Below are positions 40,537 to 50,916 of a stretch of DNA of 64,000 nucleotides, piece by piece. This DNA comes from a virus. The first letter of the stretch is position 1. The number at the start of each line of letters is the position of its first letter. Location of the stretch: positions 1 through 64,000 of IMG/VR virus record IMGVR_UViG_3300028392_000049. One strand, 5' to 3'. The notes beneath the pieces were generated by a model. The model searched no databases. It worked only from the letters and a program-made list of their open reading frames with translations, and was not told the DNA's origin. The translations under genes and the position numbers were made by a program.

Positions 40537-41476
40537 ACAACCACTCCTGTGACTTCTGCGCTTGAGTATCAGCAGCCTCTGCTTCAATCTCTGATCTAAC
40601 CATACCTCTAGCCTTGTTGGCAAGTTCATCTGCCCTAAATAAAAATAATCGCCATACAGGGTCGGCGCTTGTGTACTTTTCAAAGTCCACTGAGTCAAAG
40701 AACAAGTCAAGCATGGCGCACTCAATCTCACCATTGGTGTCAAGCCTATTGCGCATTCCACCAATAGCTTGAATAAAGTTTGTTGATTTAATAGCCCAGG
40801 GTGGAATGTTCCAGTAAAACTCTAGCCGATAAGAAAACTCATACGCAATATCTGAACATGTCCATAGCGAGGTTGCAACTTTTGAACGGTCAGTAATCCG
40901 CCTAGTCGTAATCTCTTTCTTCTGTTGTTTAAAGCGTTCTTTGGCTTTCTTTAAATCTTCGGCACGATCGGCTACATACTCTGAAGTTGGGTTGCTATCA
41001 AAAAAGTCGTACGGCACGTCTGTCCCTTCGCTGACTTGCTCCACTTGAAATGGAAGTGTTTGGTATTCTTCTTTATCGTCTTTAGACCATATCTTACTCT
41101 CTAGCTTATTTAAGTTCTTATAGCTATCTAGCTGACTCTGCCTAAAAAGGCTGTCGGATTTTCCGACACCTACGAATTCACTCCACGGTGTTTGATTATC
41201 AGACCATGTGGCGCTCTCCGATGCTTGAATTTTAGACACCACAGGGGTCATAATGTACTCTCTGCCAAGGTCTGTAATACGACATTCAGTCTGCAGACGA
41301 TTGCCGATTGAGTAAGTCTTGCGAAATAAAAACCCTGCCTGAACTAACTCATCTGTCACGCTGTCCCAGACGTGCCTACCCCCAGACTTAAAGTGATCTT
41401 TAAGCCCTTTGGAAGTAGGGTTCACGTCTGATAGCACACAGGCGTACAGAGCCCCTAGGGCTCGTGCTGATATCAT
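40529..41476 (-). CDS. Winged-helix replication initiator candidate
   Basis: 315 residues. The N-terminal 75 residues read as a winged helix (LGALYACVLSDVN, a recognition helix with VWDSVTDELVQAGF, and a wing). The rest is helical and charged. Located directly before the loader and helicase, it could be a replisome organiser, but this is from position more than from homology. Confidence 0.65.
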   Translation of the reverse strand: MISARALGALYACVLSDVNPTSKGLKDHFKSGGRHVWDSVTDELVQAGFLFRKTYSIGNRLQTECRITDLGREYIMTPVVSKIQASESATWSDNQTPWSEFVGVGKSDSLFRQSQLDSYKNLNKLESKIWSKDDKEEYQTLPFQVEQVSEGTDVPYDFFDSNPTSEYVADRAEDLKKAKERFKQQKKEITTRRITDRSKVATSLWTCSDIAYEFSYRLEFYWNIPPWAIKSTNFIQAIGGMRNRLDTNGEIECAMLDLFFDSVDFEKYTSADPVWRLFLFRADELANKARGMVRSEIEAEAADTQAQKSQEWLYE

Positions 41477-42114
41477 TTGCCAAGTGCCTTGACAATCTCA
41501 GCGGCTAGGGTCTCGGCAAAAATGCCCGCTATGACCCGTACAGCCTCGTAGAGGGGGTCTTCGTACCCCTCTTCATCCTCATCCTCATCAAAGCCTGTTT
41601 CGGCCTCTACGTCCGTTTCTGGCCTTTTTCTAATAGAGAGCTCCTCAAGTGCTGTCAAGGTCTCCATCTCAATAAAGTCTGGGCGTTCAATCTTCGTGAT
41701 TTCTCCAGCAGGTTTAATCTCTACAAGACCATTGGTCAGGTCAAGGGCAAGGTAACCATACTTAGGTAAAACTTCTAATGCCTCTAGGCAGGCTTGATCT
41801 TCGTCATTCCAGATAACAAAAGCCACAAGGTCTTGCACCTCTTCACAGGCGTGTTCAATCGGATACTTGTGCTCTTCACGGGGTATTGTTACTGGTATGC
41901 CAGTCATCTTTGCGCCTGGAACCATGTACGCCTGAACGGTTTTACCATTGTCTTGGGCGTATGTTGCTGCCCAAACCTGACCATCTGATGGGGCATCTTG
42001 AACTGTAATGAATACTTTTAACTCGGGGTTGGCATAGAAGTAATCATCCATCAAAGCTTCAACATTAGCCCTTGTGGTTTGACCACTTCCTACAACCAAA
42101 ATTGCCTCGGTCAT
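41473..42114 (-). CDS. Hypothetical protein with Rossmann-like N-terminus
   Basis: 213 residues from ATG at 42114 (TAGGAGATAAT upstream). AILVVGSGQT, then helices, then VFITVQDAP resembles a nucleotide-binding sheet; the C-terminal quarter is strongly acidic. Function unknown. Confidence 0.65.
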   Translation of the reverse strand: MTEAILVVGSGQTTRANVEALMDDYFYANPELKVFITVQDAPSDGQVWAATYAQDNGKTVQAYMVPGAKMTGIPVTIPREEHKYPIEHACEEVQDLVAFVIWNDEDQACLEALEVLPKYGYLALDLTNGLVEIKPAGEITKIERPDFIEMETLTALEELSIRKRPETDVEAETGFDEDEDEEGYEDPLYEAVRVIAGIFAETLAAEIVKALGK

Positions 42115-42154
42115 ATTATCTCCTAATCGGTAGGAGACTAAGCATACACATCTT

Positions 42155-42382
42155 TTAGATGTCGTCAAGTTTTTGCACGTAGGCGGATACTACTAGGGAT
42201 AAGAACGCTGCGGCTACTGCTATAACTATGTTGTGCCTAATAGGAAACGGCTCGTATAGTTCAACCGCAAAAGCTGTTAAAGATAAGGAAACAATGGATT
42301 TATAAATACCTAAGAACAAGTATTCAGAAAGTATTACTATAAAAAATGCTGCAAATAATGAGACCGATATAAGCTCCAACAT
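42155..42382 (-). CDS. Small membrane protein
   Basis: 75 residues with two to three hydrophobic spans (SVSLFAAFFIVIL, YKSIVSLSLTAFAV, and VIAVAAAFLSLVVS). It lies between the structural genes and the replication genes. A holin role is possible. Confidence 0.6.
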   Translation of the reverse strand: MLELISVSLFAAFFIVILSEYLFLGIYKSIVSLSLTAFAVELYEPFPIRHNIVIAVAAAFLSLVVSAYVQKLDDI

Positions 42383-42390
42383 TTTAATCC

Positions 42391-42873
42391 TTAAGGTCTG
42401 CCATAAATAATGTGGTATGCCCCTAGATTACCATTTTTTTGAGAAGTAGTGCAGAAAGGGTTAACAAAATCCCCAGTGCCAATGCTTAGTGGGCTTCCTG
42501 GATAAGCTGTGTAATAAAAACCAGTAGCTCCAGGAGCTGTAGATGGATTAGTATCAAAGTAGCCATCATTTATACTTGCTGGGCATTTAATGACAAATGA
42601 ATTTTCCCCAACTACTTTTACAATTGGTATATCAGTTAAAGCTAAAAGAGTTTGAGTATAAGGGGTCGGAACCATTGTTGCGTACAATCCATTAATTGTT
42701 ACATTATTTCCCGCAGTAAAGTTATGAGGATCTTCAGTAGTAATTAAGGCGTATTTAGATAGTGTTCCTGGGTAATAACCATAAGTATTAAAGTCATTAT
42801 CTTTAGTAGTAAAGTCTAAAGCAAACCCTACTACTCGGGCAGACAAGGAATCAAAGCTAGCTTTTCTAGGCAT
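42391..42873 (-). CDS. Hypothetical structural protein
   Basis: 160 residues from ATG at 42873 with AAGGAATG upstream. The sequence is beta-rich with Tyr and Gly, and shares an ITTEDPHNFTAGNNVTI segment with a similar one in the 1206-residue gene next to it (YTANPHNFVIGNSVTV), so the two carry related modules, probably in the distal tail. Confidence 0.6.
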   Translation of the reverse strand: MPRKASFDSLSARVVGFALDFTTKDNDFNTYGYYPGTLSKYALITTEDPHNFTAGNNVTINGLYATMVPTPYTQTLLALTDIPIVKVVGENSFVIKCPASINDGYFDTNPSTAPGATGFYYTAYPGSPLSIGTGDFVNPFCTTSQKNGNLGAYHIIYGRP

Positions 42874-45800
42874 AGTACATTCCTTCCAAAACAATTCGAT
42901 CTACAATACCCGTGTTAACTACACGGTTTTGGTACAGGTGACTTCTACTCCAACCAGCTTCTTCTTCCCACATAGAGTCCCTATCTGAAAGGTAGCTATA
43001 CCCATCAAAGTATCCATCAAAATAAGGGTTAATTGAACTTGATTGCTCGGCTAAAATTCCATCTACATATACGCTTGCAGAACTACTTGCTGTGCTCTCT
43101 AGTTTCATGATTGCGTAAGACGCCGTTGCTGGAGCTAGCGCATTGGCAATTCCGACATTAGTCCAGGCAGTATTACTAATGCTTGTTGCCGTACCAGTAG
43201 ATGTGGATAAAAGGTTTGTATTAAAATCATACCAAGAAACTGACATGGTAAACGTCTGGTTTGCTGAACCACCATTAACTTTTAAGTATGCACTAAACGA
43301 ATACGCATTTCCTGGTGTAACTGTTACAGGGACTGGTCTATTGTACGGACCAAAAGTATTATTATCAGTTCCCATTGTCATGCCAAAGCCACTAGTAGCG
43401 CCCGCAACTGACATAAGAAGACATGCTGATGTAGGTCCTACGTAACCAGTGCTAGTGTTGCGAGCAATAGTAGTAGTATACGACGATCCGACTAATCCTG
43501 AAAATCCGATAAGGGATGTGGTTGGGTACAAAGTAGGATTTGGAAATAGATTTGTTCTTGTCGGATTAATTTTTATACTAGTTGTCCGCGCATCTTCAAA
43601 GCCTACTGGAACAGAAGAAACGTATCCAGTTTCAGAAACGTATGTTTCTGCGGTGGCTTGAGTTCCGCCATTGTAAGAGAATGAGTAAACCTTAGCAGGA
43701 GTATTTTGATACACTGCCGTGATTGCTACGTTAGACGTGTTATAGGTCGACGTACTAGTTTTAACTGTGACGCTATTTCCGATAACAAAGTTATGTGGGT
43801 TTGCTGTATACAAAGTGTAATTAGAAAATGTGTATGGAGCGGTTACTCCAAATGCAGCGGTGCTTGACATGGTTACTGTTCCAGAACCTATAGCCGTAAC
43901 TGTTCCACCACCAGCAGGACCACTTACAGCCATGCCTACTACAATCCCTGCTGTTGAAGTAACAGATGTAAGAACATTTGATCCAGTAGTAGCAGTTGCC
44001 GTGCTTACAATTTTTGTAAATAATCGACCAGTTACTGCAATGGGAGGAACTAATTGAGCGGCATCCACCCAGTAACCTGCGGTTGTTAGAGTTTGGATAT
44101 CAAAACGTGGGCAACAGAACGCAGCAGTAGCTGGGCTTAGGTCACTAACCTGTGCCTGTGCCCAGGTGTTGTTTGTTTGAGATGCAGAGGATAAAGTTCC
44201 CACAGCAGACGTGCTAATGAATGCCCCGTTTTTATCGTACCAATCTAATTTAACAGTTGCTGTACGCTTAGTTCCAGATCCGCCATTAAAGTACATTCCA
44301 AATGCGTATGGAGTATTAGGCTCAATTGCCACTCCTGCTGTAATAGCGCTTGAGGAATCTACATTAGGAATATCAGAAAAAATTAACTGTGTTCCAGTTG
44401 GAATGCTTGACACAATATATTGAACGCCATTTTTATCTTTAAAGGCCACGCGTGAAGTTGATGAGTCAATGCTTGATACATAAAGACCTTTTGGTAGACT
44501 ATTATTGGTTTGATCTACTACGTAGTCTCCAACTTTTGCTTTAAAAGGTCTAATAACTATTGCAGTGCTTGAACTAATAGATACAACTTGTGCTCGGCGT
44601 GGGCCCATAACATACGATGCCGTTACCCCAGAACCACTTTCGGTAATAACATATCCAATATTTGAAGTAGTATTGTTAGAAAATGCTAATGAAGACCCAG
44701 CTGATGTTACAGAGGTCGGCGGTTTATTGACATGAATAGTTGTGCTATTAATTACAGCAGTTACTTGCATCTGTGGCGCAGGACTTGTTCCGCTAGTCAA
44801 ATTATATATTTGACTACCTAGCTGGATTTTAGATGAGTCTGTAACGTAAAGAGCAATTCCATTATTGACAACTTGAGAAAGAACTCCAAAAGTTGTGGCT
44901 GTACCAGGAACATTGTTGTTACTTATTGTCACTGTTGTAGAGGTAGTTGCAGTAATTACGCCTTGAGCATTGTAACCAGAAGGAGCCATTCCCACAGCAA
45001 TTGCAGACTGACCTAAAACAAATGGGTGCCCAGATCCCACAGTGTACGTAATGGTACTAGACGTCGTTGATGCTGCAGTAATTGCCCACCCAAATTGAGC
45101 TGAGTTAGTTGTTTTAATTTCGTAAAAAGGCACACCATTACCATATGCTGGGTCGGCTGTTATATTAAAGTAAGATGATACCGACCCTTGAGGCGCAGAA
45201 ACTTTTGCAAACAGTGGTGAATATAGTGTGCGTGTAAACGGGGCTGTTGTAGCCACCGATGACTGGTTATACCCAATGGTAGATGTGTAATCGGGCTGCC
45301 ACCATCCAGTTGAATTGACAAAAGATGAGGTATCATAATCTGGCAAAATATTTTTAGGCTTAGCTATAGTAACCCCGTAGCCTGTGTAGGATTCAATTAG
45401 CTCAGAAAGCCCTAAAGTTGAACCATTGTTTTGATATACCCTAGATATATTTTTAAGCAGCTTGCGAGCTTGGTCAATGGTATTAACATTGCTGTAGTCT
45501 CCACCAAATTGTTGAATCCATTTTTTAAGAAATACTTCGTCTGCTGTTTTAGGGTTACTTAAATTAAGCACGCCTTTATTAAGAGCAGTGTAAGTATCAA
45601 TATGAAAAGCAAGTAGACTAAGAAAAGTTTTAAGATCAGTATTTTCCTTGCCATCATTTGTTAAAGTATAAAATCTAGGAAGATGTGAAGTTAAAATATC
45701 AAGTGTTCCATTATCTGGAACAGCTAGGCAAGAAACTTGACCTATGTTTTTCCAATAAAATTTTGATAATTTTGCTGTATCAACAAGGTCCGCACTAGAA

Positions 45801-46486
45801 AAGGTGCTTGTGGATACCCGAGCAAATAAAGTGTAGTAATACTTTGGAGCAGCGATTACTTTATTATTTCCAGATACAGTATTTACCGCAGTTCCTACTA
45901 CCCCATAGCCTGAATTAGTAGTTTGAGCAGTGGACGTTCCTGTATCAAAAATATGGTAGTTGTTAGCTACTCCCAAAGAAGTAGTTGAGGTACTAGTTGA
46001 TCCTAAGTACTTACCACTAATTCTAATAATATCATTTTGAGAGTACCCAGAACCAACCGCATTAACCACTGCAGTTGATATGCTTCCACTAGAATTAGTA
46101 GTGACAGTAAAGGAAGCTCCACGACCATTGGTGGGGGTAGTGGTACTAGAAACAAAGTTAATTGAGGATGAGGTTGTGGTTACAACAGTTGTTGTGCTGA
46201 CTGTATAAGCGTTTGCTTTTGAGTAAGTAAGAGTCGATCCTGTGATACCGCCATTTGAATCTACAGATGTTACAGTAATTTCAACACTATCTGTGGTAGA
46301 TGTGTAAATTTGCACACCATCATTTGGATTATTTGGATAACCTGAAGTTTTTCTTACTAGTACTAAATCTGTCCAGTTCAATGCTTCTGGAACAGTTGAC
46401 CAACTAATGTGATTAACAAAGTAGTTTGATGGACGTGCATCCATAACTACATCATAGTTTGGATCAACGTTAGTTAAAAACGTCAC
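42866..46486 (-). CDS. Baseplate/receptor-binding protein (gpI-like N-terminal part)
   Basis: 1206 residues. After an initial Ser/Thr-rich segment, residues about 240-360 resemble the P2 gpI/tail protein I family (LDILTSHLPRFY and LLKNISRVYQNNGS). The long C-terminal part is built of beta-rich modules, at least two of which look like carbohydrate-binding domains (YWVDAAQLVP and VYVDGILAE). It likely attaches the tail to a host polysaccharide. Confidence 0.75.
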   Translation of the reverse strand: MTFLTNVDPNYDVVMDARPSNYFVNHISWSTVPEALNWTDLVLVRKTSGYPNNPNDGVQIYTSTTDSVEITVTSVDSNGGITGSTLTYSKANAYTVSTTTVVTTTSSSINFVSSTTTPTNGRGASFTVTTNSSGSISTAVVNAVGSGYSQNDIIRISGKYLGSTSTSTTSLGVANNYHIFDTGTSTAQTTNSGYGVVGTAVNTVSGNNKVIAAPKYYYTLFARVSTSTFSSADLVDTAKLSKFYWKNIGQVSCLAVPDNGTLDILTSHLPRFYTLTNDGKENTDLKTFLSLLAFHIDTYTALNKGVLNLSNPKTADEVFLKKWIQQFGGDYSNVNTIDQARKLLKNISRVYQNNGSTLGLSELIESYTGYGVTIAKPKNILPDYDTSSFVNSTGWWQPDYTSTIGYNQSSVATTAPFTRTLYSPLFAKVSAPQGSVSSYFNITADPAYGNGVPFYEIKTTNSAQFGWAITAASTTSSTITYTVGSGHPFVLGQSAIAVGMAPSGYNAQGVITATTSTTVTISNNNVPGTATTFGVLSQVVNNGIALYVTDSSKIQLGSQIYNLTSGTSPAPQMQVTAVINSTTIHVNKPPTSVTSAGSSLAFSNNTTSNIGYVITESGSGVTASYVMGPRRAQVVSISSSTAIVIRPFKAKVGDYVVDQTNNSLPKGLYVSSIDSSTSRVAFKDKNGVQYIVSSIPTGTQLIFSDIPNVDSSSAITAGVAIEPNTPYAFGMYFNGGSGTKRTATVKLDWYDKNGAFISTSAVGTLSSASQTNNTWAQAQVSDLSPATAAFCCPRFDIQTLTTAGYWVDAAQLVPPIAVTGRLFTKIVSTATATTGSNVLTSVTSTAGIVVGMAVSGPAGGGTVTAIGSGTVTMSSTAAFGVTAPYTFSNYTLYTANPHNFVIGNSVTVKTSTSTYNTSNVAITAVYQNTPAKVYSFSYNGGTQATAETYVSETGYVSSVPVGFEDARTTSIKINPTRTNLFPNPTLYPTTSLIGFSGLVGSSYTTTIARNTSTGYVGPTSACLLMSVAGATSGFGMTMGTDNNTFGPYNRPVPVTVTPGNAYSFSAYLKVNGGSANQTFTMSVSWYDFNTNLLSTSTGTATSISNTAWTNVGIANALAPATASYAIMKLESTASSSASVYVDGILAEQSSSINPYFDGYFDGYSYLSDRDSMWEEEAGWSRSHLYQNRVVNTGIVDRIVLEGMYYA

Positions 46487-48174
46487 GAACTGCCGCCTGT
46501 TGTAGTGACTGTAATGTATGAAGGTTCATATACTGGAACTTCATTAGCACTAAAAGTTAGATCACGGTTACCTGCAGTCAGCCCATTGTTTCCTTGAACA
46601 CTGATTGTTGTTCCTGTAGCTGTAGTAGCGGTTGCTCCACTAGATAATGTAAACACAGTAGAACTGGTGATTGAGTTAATGGTTTGACCCACCATTGATG
46701 AAGGTGAATTAATTAATGCTCCTGCGTACAAACCCGCAGTACTATTCACTGTAACAGAAGTTGCTGCAGATGCTGTTGATCCATTTGTTACTGCTGTTTG
46801 ACTATAAATACCCGAAGACGCCGTAGACGCAGGTAGCTTTTCGAAGTCATTAATAGTAATGTAGTTAACGCCATTAACTGCCTTACATGTAGCAAATACG
46901 TCTCCCTCACTAATAAGGTCAGCAAACGTCACATTATCAAATGCAAACAAGCTAGCCAGCGCAGCAGTTACCTGTGCTTGAATATTAGCGGCGTTGTACT
47001 GTGGGAGTACTGCTACTGTTACATTTAAGTATGGAAATGCCTTTGTGTAAGCTACTGGGGTTACAGTCGTGCCTGGAGGAATCTTATCGGAGAACCATGA
47101 CTTAATGCTTGCAAGTAACGTGGAGTCGGGAACGCCAGCATTAGCCAACGCAATGTATAAAGACACACTGCCATATGTGGAGGCTACTGCCGCAGCCTTA
47201 GCCACTGAGGCATATGTCAGTGCAAGTGCTTGATAATCAGCTAAAGATACTGCACGAGTAATTGTACGTGCTGCTAAAGGGGCATTAACTCTGATTGAAT
47301 CTGTAGTCTCAATGTCAGTACCTCCACTAAATGCATTTGCATTTGTTACAGATACTGCGGCCCCAGTAAGGGCGCTTACATCGATGGCTACAATTGATGA
47401 TGCAGGTACATTACCTAATGAACCTGTGGTATCTGAGTAACGGTAGCTAACTGTAATGGATGCCCCGTTTGGAGGTATGGCCCCCGAAACCCCATCGCCA
47501 AAACCTACGTAGGTAACGCCGTTACCATCCGTGTAGTTATAAAATGATTGATCGGTTGACGCGGCGTCAATAATAGATGCTACACGGTTATAAGCATAAC
47601 CATTTACATATACCAAAATAAGATTGCTGGTTAAACTTCCTGGCATTACTCCAGTATTAGCAAGAGCAAACTCTTGGTTAGCAGATCCAGTAGATGTTCC
47701 AACAACTTCATTGGCTACTAATAGACCTTGAGTAACAGTAGCCGTAGTTGAAGTATTGGCTCCAACAGTGAATGCGCTATCTACAGTAAATAGCACAGGA
47801 GTAGTTCCGCTAGAGTACACTTGCGTTCCCGCAGGAATGGCTTGAGAACTTCCGTTAGCATTAGTAAAAGTTACTGTTCCTGTTGCTGGTGTTATGTCAT
47901 TTGGAAAATACCCAAGAAGACTAGCTAGATTAAGAACAGTATCCCGTTGAGTAGCGGTGGACAAAAAAGCTTCATTAGCCGCACGGTCAATTTGAAAATT
48001 AAGCAAGTCACCCATGTAGGAGAACAGTTCAAGCAAAACAATGCCAAAGTCACTGGAGTCAGTAGACTTCCAGTTTGGGGCAAAGTTAGGGATGAGGGCT
48101 TTTAGGTCATCACGAATAGCCGCGTAATCACGTGAAGTATAATCAACCTGTGGCAGGTACATGTTGTCAGCCAT
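46483..48174 (-). CDS. Baseplate J-like wedge protein
   Basis: 563 residues. DYTSRDYAAIRDDLKALIP and DFGIVLLELFSYMGD start, and a YVGFGDGVSG...PPNGASITVSYRY central part are typical of gpJ/T4 gp6 family. The gene overlaps the gpI-like gene by 4 bases. It forms the baseplate wedge. Confidence 0.9.
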   Translation of the reverse strand: MADNMYLPQVDYTSRDYAAIRDDLKALIPNFAPNWKSTDSSDFGIVLLELFSYMGDLLNFQIDRAANEAFLSTATQRDTVLNLASLLGYFPNDITPATGTVTFTNANGSSQAIPAGTQVYSSGTTPVLFTVDSAFTVGANTSTTATVTQGLLVANEVVGTSTGSANQEFALANTGVMPGSLTSNLILVYVNGYAYNRVASIIDAASTDQSFYNYTDGNGVTYVGFGDGVSGAIPPNGASITVSYRYSDTTGSLGNVPASSIVAIDVSALTGAAVSVTNANAFSGGTDIETTDSIRVNAPLAARTITRAVSLADYQALALTYASVAKAAAVASTYGSVSLYIALANAGVPDSTLLASIKSWFSDKIPPGTTVTPVAYTKAFPYLNVTVAVLPQYNAANIQAQVTAALASLFAFDNVTFADLISEGDVFATCKAVNGVNYITINDFEKLPASTASSGIYSQTAVTNGSTASAATSVTVNSTAGLYAGALINSPSSMVGQTINSITSSTVFTLSSGATATTATGTTISVQGNNGLTAGNRDLTFSANEVPVYEPSYITVTTTGGSS

Positions 48175-48591
48175 TTAGTTTACCGCCTTAGTTTCTCCAG
48201 AGTTGGTCAAGCTATTATTATTAATTTTAACAGAATCTACGTCACCTGTGGGCAACTGGTAGTAAATACTTAGGCTAATTGCCCCAGCAGCACTATCAAA
48301 TCCTGATTCAATTCGCACTAGTTTTAGCTCAGGGAGCCATGACGCAAAAGTCTGAGTAATGGCTACCTTGGCATCTTCAATAGCAGCAGTGGATGGCTCA
48401 AATAACAAACTAGTTAGATTAGCGCCATAGTCATAATACCAAACACGCTCGTTAGTTCCAGTGGAGAACACCGAAAGAACTTTATTACGCCAAAACTTTG
48501 GGTCATCATTACGGATGGTATTGACACGCCCGTTGGAAAACGCAAACGGTAAATCAATAATATAATTAACTGTAGTTGATATAATGGTCAT
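48175..48591 (-). CDS. gpW/gp25-like baseplate wedge protein
   Basis: 138 residues with RVWYYDYGANLTSLLFEP and the conserved pattern of T4 gp25/P2 gpW. Directly before gpJ-like as in contractile phages. It initiates sheath assembly at the baseplate. Confidence 0.88.
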   Translation of the reverse strand: MTIISTTVNYIIDLPFAFSNGRVNTIRNDDPKFWRNKVLSVFSTGTNERVWYYDYGANLTSLLFEPSTAAIEDAKVAITQTFASWLPELKLVRIESGFDSAAGAISLSIYYQLPTGDVDSVKINNNSLTNSGETKAVN

Positions 48592-49311
48592 TTAGAACGC
48601 TCCTAGCCATAGTGGGAAATTGGGGTCTCCGCCTTCAAACATTACCCAACAGCCATCTCCAGGAGTTGGGGTATAGTTCCCTACAAGGGTGGCGGTAACA
48701 ATCATCGAAGCAACTGCTGGAGATGCGGGTGAAGTAGTTGCTGTTTGTGCTTCTAAAGTATTGGCCGCATCATTGCTCATCCAAACAAATTCAAGGTAAT
48801 CATTTGCAGCCAAAGTAAGCACATAATTCCAAGCAGGAAGAGCATGATGATTCTGATTAGAGGTAGTTATTTCGCCATTTGACCAATCAACATTCGTGCC
48901 ATTTTTACGCAACCAAAAGTTTGCTGTAGAAGTTCCATTGTTTGCCACCTGCGCAGAAAACTGGATATTGTATTCTCCTGCGTAAGTAAACTTAATTCTT
49001 GACTTGTATGTGGAATCTATCGTAATTCCATTATTTTCCGCAGTCGTGTTTAATGTAATAACTTTAGGGGTATTGGCTGCTGTTAAAGTTTGAGTAGTTG
49101 TGTCATAAAAAGACCCATATGGAGTTTTACTATGCACAGGCAAACCAATAATAGGCCAAGCCCAGTTAGTTGCTGTATTACCTAAAATTTGTGGAACTTT
49201 TAATTTAATACGGTGTTGATTGGATGGGTCATCTGTATTGGCTACCACCCCACGGTAAACCCCGTAAAAACGTTGGTCACTAGGATCCCCAATAAAAACA
49301 TCGCTGTACAT
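48592..49311 (-). CDS. Baseplate hub OB-fold protein (gpV/gp5-like) with insert
   Basis: 239 residues. The N-terminus (RFYGVYRGVVANTDDP, RIKLKVPQILG) and C-terminus (GDGCWVMFEGGDPNFPLWLGA) are the two halves of a gpV/gp5 OB fold. Between them is about 120 residues resembling a C1q/TNF-like jelly roll (IKFTYAGEYNIQFSAQV). The insert is unusual for this family. Confidence 0.8.
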   Translation of the reverse strand: MYSDVFIGDPSDQRFYGVYRGVVANTDDPSNQHRIKLKVPQILGNTATNWAWPIIGLPVHSKTPYGSFYDTTTQTLTAANTPKVITLNTTAENNGITIDSTYKSRIKFTYAGEYNIQFSAQVANNGTSTANFWLRKNGTNVDWSNGEITTSNQNHHALPAWNYVLTLAANDYLEFVWMSNDAANTLEAQTATTSPASPAVASMIVTATLVGNYTPTPGDGCWVMFEGGDPNFPLWLGAF

Positions 49312-50642
49312 TAGATTGGTATCCCCTTTCCGCGCAGTCGTGTAATAACAGTAGCTGTTCTGTTTTTTACGTCGGTATCTGAATTAGTATTTTTACCTTT
49401 ATCAGCAACATACGAATGAGGAACCCCTTTGGCATCTGTTGATATAGGGGCTCTGTTAGTAATCTGAGTTAAGTTAGTATTTTTGTATGTCCCAGTTCCT
49501 TTAGACAACACTGTGTTGTGCTTAACAGGTATATTGCGCTTATTGGGAGTAATCTTTCTGTATTTAATTCCTTTAGGAGATGAAAGATCTGGGGCATTAA
49601 ACTTTCTAATAGCGCCTAGTGAATCAGTACCTACCTCTAGATACGTTGTGTACTGAAACACGTTAGGTGAAGTTTCAATTACTTTATGCTGTGACGAAAG
49701 CACCATCCAGTAACCAGAGTACACATCGCCAATTCCAGATAAAAACACGGGCTTATCAGGATTAAGATTAGGTGTACCTAACACTTGAATACGTGCTCGG
49801 TAAGGGAATCGGTTGCGTTCATCTGCGGCAGCGGCTTCATAGAAAGCTACTGTTTGATTAGGGCTAACTGTACTGGTAGCAAACGAATCAAAAAGTTCAG
49901 TCTCAGCAGTAACACGTGTAGTGGTTGGGCGTTTGATATTAGTGGCAATACTTGCTACACCTGTGTACGCGTCCACGCCACCAAATTGAACTGCTGACTT
50001 GTAGCCATCTGTGTACTTGTAGCTTTCGCTAAGTATTAAATTAAACGAGTAAAGTGTAGATCCTTGCGGGTCGTTAGCGTTACGCATAATAAAGTTAGGG
50101 GCAGAGTCCTTAAAAGCGTTAAAGTCAGTAGTCAGTTTTTTAAAGTGAATAGCAGTATTCTCAATACGGAATGTATATCCACACTGCTTAGCCAAACGAG
50201 AAAGCAACTGAAGGTCAGTAATTCCTGCTTGAGTAATTTGTGGGTAAACACGTGGATGCTCGTCTACCTCATAAGAAAAGTTATGCGATTTGGCAATGCG
50301 CCTAACTACTTCAGTAGCCGTAGTGTCATGGTATACCCGCTGGCGAGATTGCTTCATCTGGAAAGATGCTCCAATAATTTTGACATTGACAAACCGTTTA
50401 CCTGGAGAAATTTGTGGGTTAATGTCATGCACGTAGCCATAGAACACTCGGTCAGAAATTTCACCACGAAGTGTGCACTTTACAGGATGTCCAGGTTTAA
50501 CTTGAGAATACTGAACGTCCCAGTCTCTAAACTGAATGTCAATAATCTCATGAGCATAACGCTCCTGAGTAACTGTGAATGACGTGATGCGTTGAGGAGG
50601 GTTATCCGCTAGCGCAAAATCAATGGCAACATAATTAAACAT
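49311..50642 (-). CDS. Baseplate hub protein (gpD/gp27-like)
   Basis: 443 residues. SFTVTQERYAHEIIDIQF and the DTTATEVVRRIAKSHNFSY region match late control protein D. It makes the central hub above the OB-fold protein. Coupled to the neighbours by overlaps. Confidence 0.82.
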   Translation of the reverse strand: MFNYVAIDFALADNPPQRITSFTVTQERYAHEIIDIQFRDWDVQYSQVKPGHPVKCTLRGEISDRVFYGYVHDINPQISPGKRFVNVKIIGASFQMKQSRQRVYHDTTATEVVRRIAKSHNFSYEVDEHPRVYPQITQAGITDLQLLSRLAKQCGYTFRIENTAIHFKKLTTDFNAFKDSAPNFIMRNANDPQGSTLYSFNLILSESYKYTDGYKSAVQFGGVDAYTGVASIATNIKRPTTTRVTAETELFDSFATSTVSPNQTVAFYEAAAADERNRFPYRARIQVLGTPNLNPDKPVFLSGIGDVYSGYWMVLSSQHKVIETSPNVFQYTTYLEVGTDSLGAIRKFNAPDLSSPKGIKYRKITPNKRNIPVKHNTVLSKGTGTYKNTNLTQITNRAPISTDAKGVPHSYVADKGKNTNSDTDVKNRTATVITRLRGKGIPI

Positions 50643-50916
50643 GAGGTATTCTCAACACCGTGCCGTCTGCAATATGTAAAAAGTCCGTAAGCTCAGGGTT
50701 GTACTCAGCAATAGTCCACCATAAAGCCGCGCTGTGGAAGTACTGTAAAGCAATGCCTTGAAGCGTCTCTCCCTTTGTGTACCTATGAGTAACGTACTTA
50801 ATGTTCTGCAAGTCATCAAACGCATACAAAGTAATTGGGTAAGACTGACCGTACTCTGTTTTGCGGAAGTAATCCACAGTAGAGTCTTCGTAACGAGATC
50901 CAGAATGAATAGGCAT
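50635..50916 (-). CDS. LysM-domain baseplate protein
   Basis: 93 residues. THRYTKGETLQGIALQYF and IADGTVLRIP are a LysM fold, like tail protein X or gp53-like proteins that sit at the hub. Located between the tube-related protein and the hub gene. Confidence 0.8.
   Translation of the reverse strand: MPIHSGSRYEDSTVDYFRKTEYGQSYPITLYAFDDLQNIKYVTHRYTKGETLQGIALQYFHSAALWWTIAEYNPELTDFLHIADGTVLRIPHV

Noticed and set aside
43143-44423. Plus-strand frames opposite the 1206-residue baseplate gene
   Set aside because: They are shadows of a Ser/Thr-rich coding strand, have no ribosome binding sites and no domain.
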